A stretch of 64,000 bases of DNA from Dipteris shenzhenensis (Eukaryota; Polypodiophyta; Polypodiopsida; Gleicheniales). Under the pieces are notes generated by a model that did not search any database, was not told where the DNA came from, and saw only the letters and a program-made list of their open reading frames with translations. Shown here one piece after another: positions 54,663 to 64,000 of this stretch. Made by a program: the position numbers and the translations under genes. Each line of letters starts with the position of its first letter. The first letter of the stretch is position 1. The stretch is taken from assembly GCA_047967505.1 (NCBI GenBank), contig CM106540.1; one strand, 5' to 3'.

Positions 54663-55713
54663 CAGATTTGCCTGTAAGGGTTAGTGACTCAGATTTAGTT
54701 GCCGGTCTGGTTGAGGCTTGGACGCTCGAGATCAGCTGCTGCTCTTGGCAAGGGATTGGTGTTCTTAAGGGTGATGCTAGTCTAAATGAATGTATCTAGT
54801 GGAGTAAAGTGGTCCTGATGAACAACCAATCTCTGGCCTATCTAAATCTAACAGTGGCCAGGAGTATTTGCAGAGAAGGCCTGGTTTATTGGAAACAAAT
54901 CTGGGACCCCAAGAGAGGTAATTGGTGGGCTTTGGGCAAGATTTGCTGTGTATTCTCCCTGACTACTCAAGAAATTTCCTTCTGCAGGTCAATCTTAACT
55001 CGAGCTGGAGACAACTGGCCATCGAACTGCATCAAAGCTGAAGGAAGGAGACTCCACCACTGATTTATTGGGAAGGTACAGCTCAGAAAACTGTCTGCTA
55101 AAGTCGTCTACAGAAACTTGATGGAGTAGAAAATGGAGACAGTAGATCTTAACAGAAAATGGAACTTACGGTCAGCTCCGGGCTGGTGGCACCCAGAAGA
55201 TTCAAAGAGATTTGGGGCAAGGGAAAATTAAGTTTTCTCCTCTGGAAAGTGCTGAATAAGTGGCTGTCAGTTAGAGCCAGCCTAGCAAGGAAATTTCATG
55301 TTAATCCCCTATGTCCATAATGTGGTAGTGCAGAGGAGTACATTCTGCACTTATTCAGGCATTGTCCAGTCTGGAGGCGGTTATGGCTAAAGATTGGGTC
55401 GGCTGTCAGGAAGACAGGACTAAAATCAAAATTTCAGTTAGTTACTGGCTGGAAATTAGCAATCCTTGGGAATTCTTACGGACTCCCTTCAACATTCAAA
55501 GAATTCTGGCCATTTTTGAGAGGAGCAATGTGCTACGCCATTTGGATTGTTAGGAATCAGATAGCATTCCGGGATAATCCCGGCCCACGCGGCAAAGAGC
55601 CTTGGTTATTCTATTTTGCCAAATCAGTCATTCTCAACAAAGCCAAGATTGTAGAAGTCTCCCATTCTCTGGTTAGCCAATATCTCAGGGATAGTGGGCG
55701 TTTCCTCTACTAG
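54663..55713 (+). pseudogene. LINE ORF2 C-terminus with zf-RVT
   Basis: Readable in three frames with stops (e.g. 54798, 55061, 55318). The zinc-binding set is C..CG..EE.I.HLF..CP with a TAA splitting the first cysteine pair. The final part AMCYAIWIVRNQIAFRDNPG is the usual end helix of plant LINE ORF2. Without an intact RT this copy is dead. Confidence 0.8.
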
Positions 55714-55850
55714 GAGCTTAAGCACGCTTTCATAGCACAGACCTAAGGCTTTCGCCTACGTTGTTGGCCACATTTTTGTAACGGTCGTTTTGGGACTGAC
55801 CCCCCCCTCTCCCTCTCGTCCTGCTACGTGCACTTTAGTTGCCTTGGAAA
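54663..55850 (+). mobile_element. LINE, 3' part (continuation after the gypsy insertion)
   Basis: The LINE ORF2 C-terminal region resumes with SDSDLVAGLVEAW, RGNWWALGKICCVFSLTTQE and the zf-RVT (FLLWKVLNKWLSVRASLARK, then CGSAEEYILHLFRHCPVW at about 55320-55375), ending RDSGRFLY before the stop at 55711. A 3' untranslated stretch with cccccc runs to roughly 55850; no clear poly(A) or target duplication. Compared with plant LINEs, the RT thumb and connection region are missing between 47134 and 54663, so DNA was lost together with the end of the gypsy 3' LTR. Confidence 0.8.
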
Positions 55851-57033
55851 GTGTGAGTATTTAAAACCTACTCCCTCATCTTGAATGTGATTCATGTTTC
55901 GGAACCTTATTTTTTATAGCTTAAGGCTTGCATATTCCATGTGATAGTCTGGGATGCTCTTCTATGGCTGCCAATGTTCCTTCCTATGCCAATTGTAATG
56001 TGATTCTCCTACCCTAATGTCCAAATCAAGGTCTGATTGCTGCTTTTTCTCCTTGAGCTCTGTTTCAATGCTCCTTTTTAATGTTGGAATCCACCTTTTG
56101 TTGAGCTGTAGATTCAGCTTTCTTTTACTTCAAGGCTGTCCACTGGCTTTTAAAATGCTTCCAAAAGTGTCTCTATACTGTGATTCCTATTTTCAACGAA
56201 ACTACGCCATCCACTGGCTCTTAAAGTGTTTCCAAAAATGCCTCCGGCCACTCTCTTTTCTTGTCGCATCTTCAATGCACTTTTCAAATTTGCCAACCTT
56301 TTCCTTGAGCTCTAGATTTTCCTTCTGCAGTTGTTAAACCTCCTATTGTAGGAGAAGAAAATGATCTACCCATGGGATTCCAGAATCCACATCAGTCCAT
56401 TGGGGATTTTGGCTCCTCGTTTGCAGCCCTGGTGCTGTTTTGGAAGCCTCTTTGCCCTCTTGTTGCTATTTATGATGGTGATCAAAGCAAAAGAAAGCTT
56501 ACACTTCGGGACCGTGCTGAAAGTAGCAGGGAATTGATGTCTTCCTGGTTGGAGTAAATTCTAAAGGAACTGAGCATATGCTTCAGCTAGACTTGAAAGA
56601 GCAGCAATGTTTGCTAAACTCATATACCTTTAGGTGTTTGGCAAACCTAGATTTATGAAAACACATATGCAGCATGCGGCTTTGGAGGCCACCCTATGGC
56701 CTTCTCGTTGCCATTTATTATTCCAATCACAATCAAAAGAAAACTTTTGGGATCCTGCTGAAATTAGCAGGGAATCGATGTCTTCCTGGTTGGAGTAGGC
56801 TCTAAAGTGAACTGCGAATATACTTCAGTTACAGCCTTGAAAGAGCAGCCACTGTTTGCTAAACTCAAATACCTTTAGGCGTTCGGTTAAACCTGGAAAC
56901 ATGGAACACAATATGGAGCTTTAAACTCAGAGAATGGCTGTCAAATTAAGCACAAGTAAACTCAGGGTATCTGTTGATACAGCCGCCCAACTCAGATTGG
57001 AAATTTCAGCACTGTGCAGCCTTATGCTACCAA
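55851..57033. repeat. Unassigned DNA with two local duplications
   Basis: No gene recognised. Blocks at about 56440-56650 and 56690-56900 are diverged copies of each other (shared gcagggaat.gatgtcttcct and cctttaggtgtttgg-type phrases, offset near 240). A shorter pair (tccactggcttttaaaatg / tccactggctcttaaagtg) lies at 56138 and 56211. Confidence 0.7.
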
Positions 57034-57038
57034 TGCTG

Positions 57039-57233
57039 TGATGGAGTGAGTGGAGAGTGAGAGAGAGTAGGAGACGAGAGTCAACAATGTGTGGGTGTGA
57101 AGAATGGATAATAGGCACACCACAACCCATGAGTTTTATTCATGTGGTAGGGTTAGGGTGGAACTAGTTCAACGAACCGGTTTCACATTGTATACAAACT
57201 ATAAATGTTACATAGGGCCTTTACACCCCAACA
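57039..57233 (-). repeat. copia LTR, left copy (3' LTR)
   Basis: TGATGGAGTGAG...CCCCAACA in + view. It contains a GA-rich start and an aaccctaaccctacc-like run on the minus strand. Four mismatches to the right LTR (three clustered around the ctagttc/ccggttc and tggt/tgtt positions). Confidence 0.9.
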
Positions 57234-57334
57234 ACCTCCCACTTAAAGGCAATATGCCCGTAGGAGAGCGAGAGAAAAAAAAATACAGCAAGTGTACAAT
57301 GATATACAAGACCAACACAAATCTGAAAATGGCC

Positions 57335-60300
57335 TCATCCAACACCCATGAGTGATCTGCAATGTGCAAACCGCTCGGCATGTAAACTCTTCGTCAGAAG
57401 ATCTGCAGGATTATCATCCGTGTGAATCTTGACAAGCTGAAGCAACTTGCCATCAATCACCTCACGGATAAAGTGGTACTTCACATCAATATGCTTCGTC
57501 TTTGCATGGAAAACAGGATTTCGTGCCAACTGGATGGCACTCCTGACTATCACAATGCAAGAACGGAACATCACCAGGGAATCCCAAATCTGCCACAAGC
57601 CGAGCAAGCCATAAGGCCTCCTTGCAAGCCTCAGCAGCTGCAACATACTCTGCCTCAGTAGTAGACAAGGCAATGCATCCCTGTACACAAGATATCCATG
57701 AAATTGCACCACCTGTAAAAGTGAAAACATAACCAGTAGTAGACTTCCGGTTATCTGGATGACCTACATAGTCCGAGTCTGTGTACCCATGAACAATGGC
57801 ATCATGCTTACCAAAGCAAATGCACATCTCCTTCGTACCCTTCAGGTATCTCATGACACCTTTCACTGCATCCCAATGTTTCTTCCCAGGGTTTGCCATA
57901 TATCTGCTAATGACTCCCACTGCAAAGGCAATGTCAGGCCATGTAGCAACCATGGCATACATGAGACTACCGCAAGCTGAAGCATAAGGTATCTTGGCCA
58001 TCTTTGCCCTCTCAGAATCACTCTGCGGGCTGTCCTTAGCACTGACTTTCAAATGTGGAGGCAACGGAGTAGAAATAGTCTTCCCCCCTTCCATATGAAA
58101 CCTATGCAAGACCTTGTCAATGTATTCCTCAAATGCTGATTTCTGTCCCGAGTGATACGCATACCTAAAATGTGGCTGGCATGTCCCAAATCCTTCATGT
58201 TGAAGGTCTGATGCAAACCCTTTTTCAAGACATCCATCTCCTTAAGAGATTTACCGGCAATAAGCATATCATCCACATATAAAATGAGAAATAGCAAACT
58301 ACCATCTGATACCCTCTTGGTGTACAAGCAGTGATCTATGTCACTTCGCCTGAAGCCTTGGGATTTCATGAAAGCATCAATTTTATGATACCATTCCCTT
58401 GGTGCCTGTTTCAAACCATAAAGGCTCTTCTTGAGCTTACACACAAGATCCTCTTTCCCCTTTACTGCAAAACCCTCAGGCTGCTGCATGTATATCTCCT
58501 CATGGAGATCACCGTGAAGAAAAGCAGTCTTCACGTCCATCTGAACCAATGCCATGTTTTCATGTGCAACCAAGGCTAACACATTCCTTAAGGTTGTCAT
58601 CTTAACCACAGGTGAAAAGATCTCATCAAAGTCAACACCATATTCCTGCTTAAAGCCTTTGGCAACCAGTCTGGCTTTATACCTCGGCCTAGCATTTGGT
58701 ATCTCTTTTAGCCTGTAAACCCATTTGCATGGCAATACTTTTTTACCATTAGGCAATGGCACCAAATCCCAAGTTTCATTTTTCTTCAGAGAATCCATCT
58801 CTGACTTCATGGCAAGCTCCCACTTGAGCTTATCATCCCTCTGCATTGCTTCCTTGAAGCATGAGGATTCACCACTATCCGTAAGCATGACATAATCAGC
58901 CCCTGGGACAAACCTATCAGGTGGTCTTGTGATCCTAGTGGACCTCCGAACCCTATGTTCCTGACCTTCTGCTGGCTGTTCAGCCCGCATATCATCATCA
59001 TTTGGCATGTGTCCTTCAAGGTACGGTTGTAAGATAATGTCAGGAAGCTCCTCAAGCGGTGGCATAACATTTGGGAAATCGTTTCCCTCTTCCTGTTGGT
59101 CATCAAGACCATCATTTGCAGCATGATTGGGCTGATTTTGGGGCTGTTCTTGCTGCGGTACAGCCCTCTCGTTTTGCTGTCCAGGATGTGCATCTTCATC
59201 ATATACAACCCTTTTGCCTTCTGGAGCATTCATGGGCTGTTTGTGCATCCTATTTTCATCAAAGATCACATCATTGCTGCATATGACTTTCCTTTGTGCG
59301 GGATCCCAAAGTCTATATCCCATCTCCCCATCATCACCATATCCTAGGAATACACACTTATGAGACTTAGGCTCGAGTTTGTTGCGCAAATCCTTGCGGA
59401 TATGTACGTACGCTACGCAACCAAAGACTCGCAGATGCTTATAAGAAGGAGGCTTTCCACTCCATATCTCTTCTGGCACCTTATTATCCAGCCTCTTATT
59501 AGGCGATCTGTTGATGAGGTGAATGGCCGTTTGCATGGCCTCTGCCCAAAATCCATGGGATAGTGCAGCATGTGACAACATTGACCGAACCTTCTCATAA
59601 ATGGTTCGATTCATACGCTCTGCAGTTCCATTTTGAGGTGGGTTATAAGGAGCACTGATCTCTCTTTTAATACCCTTGGAGTCACAAAATGCATCAAACT
59701 CCTTCGACACATACTCCCCTCCATTGTCAGAACGCAGGCATTTGAGTGTCTTACCCGTTTGGTTCTCAACCAAGGCAAGCCACTTCTTAAATTTCGTGAA
59801 GGTATCACTCTTCGAACGAAGAGGACTGGCCCACACTTTACGTGTGGCATCATCAATGAATATAACAAAATACTTTGCCCCCCCGAGTGATAGATTTGGC
59901 ATTTCACATGTGTCTGTATGCACAAGCTCTAACTATGAGCTTTTCTTACCCAAACCCCTCTTATGAGGACACATATTTTGTTTACCATAAATGCAATGCT
60001 CACAATTTTTCAATTCTGAAAATTTAAGAGACGGGATATAACCAAGACGAGACAACTCTTCCATTCCTCTTACACTCATGTGTCCAAGCCGGCTATGCCA
60101 CAATGAAACCTTTGGCGGCTCGGCAACAGAAGCATCACCAGATACAACAATTTTTCCAGCAACTAATGGATAGAGAGTGTCCATCTTAGGACCCCTAGCA
60201 ACAACCATGGAGCCCTTTACTATCTTCCACTTCTGAGCACCAAAAGTGGTTTGATATCCCATATCATCAAGCTGTCCCGTACTAGGACGTAGCGTACATC

Positions 60301-61419
60301 ATGAAGCATGAAAGCTGAACCATCATAGAGCTGCAATTTCACGTCACCCATTCCCTCTATGAGGCATGCATGATTATCTCCCAAATACACATATTGAGGC
60401 TTCTGAACACGGTACTTGCTGAAGCTGTTCTTGAAAGGAGTAACATGGAAAGAAGCCCCTGAATCAATCAGCCATGTGTTAAGATCTGAGAGACACCCCG
60501 CATGTAGAGAGTGTGCACTCATAGTAGAGGTAAAAAGAAGATCTGAAGAGCAATGGCTGCCATCAAACACATAATTCAGCTCCTCTATCTTGACAGAAGA
60601 CTTCTTAGAATGAGGCACAATGGCCTTCGAATCATCACTTGCATCTGCCTTTTGCTTGCCCTCTTTCTTTTCTGCTTTCAACTTCCAACATTGCTTTTTA
60701 AGATGTCCCTTTTTGCCACAATGATCACATTCAACATCCTTTTTGGAGCGGGACTTGCTCCTACCATTTCTGTCCTGACTCTTGCCTCTATTCTTGGTTC
60801 GGCCACGTGCTTGCAATGCATTCCCTTTCCCACTTGAGTTGTTCTTTCGATTCATATCTTCCTGCAGGATGGCACCCTCCACATCTGCCACATTTAAGAG
60901 AGGATTGGAGTTGCTTGTGGCTGTCCTGAAAGTGTCCCAAGATTCTGGCAATGAACCTAAGAGAATTACAGCCTGTACCTCCTCATCTAGTTTCAGCCCT
61001 TGTACAAGCACTTGGCTGAATATGCTTTTAAACTCATTTATGTGTGCACTGACCGATGTTCCCTCTTTCATCTCGAGACTTGTAAGCTTCTTGAGCCAAT
61101 AAACCTTGCCTATGGCACTCTTTTGAGAGTAAGTGTTCTCTAACCGCTGCCACATTGCCCATGCATTGGGCATATCCCGTATCCCAGGAAGAAGAGAAGC
61201 CACAACTGATAGCATGAGTGTGGAACGCGTAAGCTCATCTATGTTGAGCCACTGCTCATCACTAATGGCGGAGGGCTTGACACCCTTTTCCCTTATAGGG
61301 AGATGCTGACTCTTCTGCAACGAAACATTGTACACCTGGGTCCTCCAGATGTCGTAGTTCTTAGCACCCTCAAGCTTCCGGATGTGGAGCAAAGATGAGC
61401 TCTCTCCTGATGAAGCCAT
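57335..61419 (-). pseudogene. copia gag-pol polyprotein, four breaks
   Basis: The ATG at 61419 (MASSGESSSLLHIRKLEG) is preferred over the one at 61467 because gag families start this way. gag UBN2 region, zinc knuckle CDHCGKKGHLKKQCWKLK, protease WLIDSGASFHVTPF (about 60480-60440). A frameshift near 60280 follows, then pre-integrase SLWHSRLGHMSVRGMEEL. A TAG at 59935-59933 sits where glutamine is expected before LELVHTDTCEMP. Integrase core (LRSDNGGEYVSKEF, NPPQNGTAERMNRT), RT (VQMDVKTAFLHGDLHEEIYM, LYVDDMLIAG), a frameshift near 58140, RNase H (TDSDYVGHPDNRKSTTGYVF, STTEAEYVAAAEA), a frameshift near 57555, and a C-terminal HIDVKYHFIREVID and DNPADLLTKSL. All catalytic motifs are intact. Confidence 0.93.
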
Positions 61420-62865
61420 ATCAGCAAATAGAACCAAGAAATAAAGTGTGTGACTCCCTGCAAACACTTAGAAGTGCTCAGCAAAGTATCTCCAAAGCGC
61501 GGAAACACTCCCAGATAAATAACACCTCCCACTTGCTGCAGAAACGGTACAGCAAGCTTTAATGACAATTATAGCACTCGAAAATGCGGTACAGCAGCAG
61601 GAAAGCTCCACCAAAACTGTCCAAAAACAGTAAATGATGGTACAACACCAAAAAACAAGTGTTCAAGGACGAAACGAGACTCAAACAGTCGTGAAACTGT
61701 CCCGAAACAGTGAATTACTGTTATACTCAGAAAATGGCACAATTTCCCCAACTTAAAGTGCTCAATTAGTGACCAAAAGGCATGTAACAGTCCCCCAAAC
61801 TGCGGCAAACAATTCAGAACTGCAAATAGGCAAAAGCACCTTGATTTGAACACTTTTGACGAGGATTTATGGCATGTACTTCCTGCTACAGTTTGTCCAA
61901 TGCACAAGAACACCTCTGTCTTCAAAAGCCCCTTGATTAGAGCTCAATTTCTGAACATGTGAGGCATGTACGGCATCCAATAGCTTCCTCCTAAATGCAT
62001 ATGCATCCAAACCACAAAAGCCCTTTGAACGGCAAGTGCTATCCAAGCACAATAGGCATCAAAAGTGCTCTCAATGCATCAATAGCATACCCACTGGTGC
62101 AATCACAGTGTTATGTGACGAATGTCACGCAATATCACTGCCAAAGTGCCCAAAGTGATAGGTACCTGCGAACCACGACTCCCCAAGTGGACTATATTCA
62201 CAAGGAGGGTCTAGAGAGCAAGTACCTTAAGAGTCAAGAGTTTTCGAAGTGTCACAAAATCACCATTGGATGCTCACAAGGGTGTGCCACCACTACACAA
62301 ACACGCCCTTCGAACCACGTCGCAAATGGGATTTTCCAAGGCCCGTAACGGGGGCACTCTTCTTTCCCTTTAGAAGTGCGATAAATAACGGTTTAAGGAC
62401 GCATTCGCACCGGGGGGGGATATGCCCCGTTATGACACCCGTTGAGAAGAACGGGAATTTTCTTTCAAACCTCTTATCTCACAAGCACGTTTTTCACCTC
62501 TTCCAACATCCCCAAAATGGCAATTCTAGACGTTGTTTCCCCAGATCTGCAGTGTTCTGCTCTTGGTCTTGCTACGTTCAGGTTGCTCTGCGCACCTGCG
62601 TTCGGGATGCTCTGCGCGTTCTTTCGCTCCACGCTGTTCTGTGTCGTGCAACGTTCTGATAGCCAGCTTCTGCACCCGCTGCACGGTTCTGCGCGTACGA
62701 CCTTCTCTGTGCGCTCTTTACCTCCGCGCAGTGCTCTGCCGTCCTGCTCGTCACGCTTCTGCGTCTTCTCAACGTTCGGTTGGAGTTGCTTCGCGTGTGG
62801 TTGTCGCCGGGTATTCGGGGGTTGTCGCCAAGTGTGCGGGGTGTGTGGGGGGTGTGAGCTCCCAA
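61420..62865 (-). other. copia 5' leader
   Basis: About 1.4 kb between primer site and gag. The part near gag is rich in words like acagtaaatgatggtaca (repeats of an ACAG-TGAATTACTG type at 61560-61760). The part near the LTR (62540-62780) is GC-rich with repeated gttctgcg/ctctgcgc units. Open frames here on either strand are probably spurious. Confidence 0.6.
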
Positions 62866-62877
62866 GCTCTGATACCA
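62866..62877 (-). other. copia primer-binding site, initiator Met tRNA type
   Basis: TGGTATCAGAGC on the minus strand, two bases inside the right LTR. Same primer as the chromovirus at 48069. Confidence 0.92.
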
Positions 62878-62879
62878 AT

Positions 62880-63074
62880 TGATGGAGTGAGTGGAGAGTG
62901 AGAGAGAGTAGGAGACGAGAGTCAACAATGTGTGGGTGTGAAGAATGGATAATAGGCACACCACAACCCATGAGTGTTATTCATGTGTTAGGGTTAGGGT
63001 GGAACCGGTTCAACGAACCGGTTTCACATTGTATACAAACTATAAATGTTACATAGGGCCTTTACACCCCAACA
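62880..63074 (-). repeat. copia LTR, right copy (5' LTR)
   Basis: 195 bp, ends TG...CA, four differences from the left copy. Followed by the TGCTG duplication at 63075-63079. Confidence 0.9.
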
Positions 63075-63079
63075 TGCTG

Positions 63080-63511
63080 AAGGCTTCAGATCGAGCCAGT
63101 TGTTATATGAATATTACTTTCCTTCTTATAGCTGCTTCTGCTCTTATTCAAAACTTCAGCACCAGTCAATTTCTCCCAGACTACCAATGCACTTCAGATG
63201 GTTTTTGTCTGAGCCCTAACTCTGCCTCTCAGGTCTGTGAACTGTTTTGGTTGAGTAATTCGACTGACCGTGTCACCTAAGAAGGAAGGCATAGACTTGT
63301 TGCGAGTTACTAAATTAGGCTAGCAAAACAGTAAGGGAGCAAGGCCACTGCTGTATTATGGTAGTGAAAAATGACAAGCAGCAGAGATAATGGGGGTGTT
63401 GGAGCTAATCCGGCCTCCATACCTCAGCCTCTAACCTTCTGGGTTGGGCCATGGAAGTGCACCCAGCCCAGAATGGGTAAGGGAGCACAGCTGGTTCAGG
63501 GCCAAAAACAC

Positions 63512-63547
<36 letters not shown>

Positions 63548-64000
63548 GAGAGATTATTGCTTTATTGCATTTTCATTATCCACAAAGCTGAGATGAACTA
63601 AGGAACCAAAACTTCCTAGATGTTTTGAAAGACGCCTCTTGCTTGTCTATCAAGGGATCATGTATCTATGAGTGCTTGGGTCAAAGGAAATTAAAGCTAA
63701 GTAAGATCACTCAAAAGGAGCACTGCCAGAGATAAATCTCTAGATATCCATGATGGACAAAAAATTGCAAGTCATTTTCGAAAAGCTCTGTGGTGTCCTC
63801 CAATCGGTCTATTTAGACATTTGTGGTGACATGAGACACTCCAGCCATTTGCTGTTAAAGATTGGTTTCCTTGTTATGTTGTACTAAAGTAAGATGTAGC
63901 TCTCACTCTGCACTCTATGATTTCAAGGGCTGGCAGTTATAGTTGATTGATTAAACTGAGCGTTTCACGTAAGCGGGAAAGGCATAGACATACTGAGTGT
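63080..64000. other. No gene seen; (GA)n microsatellite
   Basis: This is the continuation of the DNA interrupted by the copia element. A (GA)n/(GAGG) microsatellite spans about 63510-63553. Nothing else is recognisable. Confidence 0.6.

Larger units (their letters stand above)
57039..63074 (-). mobile_element. Nearly complete copia retrotransposon with 195-bp LTRs
   Basis: 6,036 bp between TGCTG duplications (57034-57038 and 63075-63079). LTRs 57039-57233 and 62880-63074 differ at only four positions. On the minus strand: 5' LTR (right), primer site 62877-62866 (TGGTATCAGAGC), leader of about 1.4 kb, gag-pol 61419-57335, purine tract AAGTGGGAGGT at 57234-57244, 3' LTR (left). Integrase comes before RT, so copia. 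Three frameshifts and one TAG break the polyprotein. Confidence 0.95.

Noticed and set aside
54809-55063. A separate small gene downstream of the gypsy element
   Set aside because: Its protein continues the LINE ORF2 C-terminal region interrupted at 47134.
61569-62971. Several frames over 100 codons on both strands in the copia leader
   Set aside because: They lie between primer site and gag, overlap one another, and show repeat-driven composition (Arg/Ser/Cys-rich).
1-64000. tRNA genes, rRNA genes, CRISPR arrays, bacterial operons
   Set aside because: None seen by reading both strands; the tRNA-like words found are retroelement primer sites.

Overview
The window looks like a piece of nuclear DNA from a land plant with a large, transposon-packed genome. 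A fern or similar seed-free plant is my best inference. The reasons are a PLS-type pentatricopeptide repeat (PPR) gene with E and partial DYW-upstream regions, an FLS2-like non-RD leucine-rich-repeat receptor kinase, copia and chromodomain-gypsy retrotransposons, several L1-like LINEs with plant-type zf-RVT tails, and almost no intact genes. The species call is inference only. No bacterial genes, CRISPR arrays, tRNA or rRNA genes were seen.

Layout: 1-2985 holds a decayed copia element, + strand, that runs straight into a decayed PPR gene (2985-5040). 5215-18714 is one gypsy LTR element, read on the minus strand and bounded by a CCCAT target duplication. It has lost most of gag-pol, keeps the integrase C-terminus and has a long unidentified coiled-coil reading frame between integrase and the 3' LTR. 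A 6.16-kb LINE (6851-13010, minus, own 15-bp target duplication) sits inside it. 18715-29300 is AT-rich DNA with copia and LINE debris and two short 5'-truncated LINEs with clear target duplications (23665-24638 and 28457-29278). 30813-33425 (minus) is a broken FLS2-like receptor kinase flanked by local tandem duplications. 35553-42820 carries a Penelope-like reverse transcriptase remnant, a MITE, a possible spliced gene, a region of different composition and two copies of a (GT)n-linked repeat.

44.1-55.8 kb is a LINE (+ strand) hit twice: by a foldback MITE (44431-45164, TSD TGCCA) and by a chromodomain gypsy element (47135-54662, + strand, near-identical LTRs, truncated 3' LTR). 57039-63074 is a nearly complete copia element (minus) with 195-bp LTRs, TSD TGCTG and a Met-tRNA-type primer site. 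The rest is short repeats and unassigned DNA.

How it fits together: nearly everything is selfish DNA in nested layers, so the order of events can be read from interruptions. The in-frame stops in the decayed frames that I could align are overwhelmingly TAG, mostly where CAG (Gln) or TGG (Trp) is expected. That is what deamination of methylated cytosines would leave. The best candidates for something undescribed are the post-integrase reading frame of the 13.5-kb gypsy element and the two-layer foldback MITE family.
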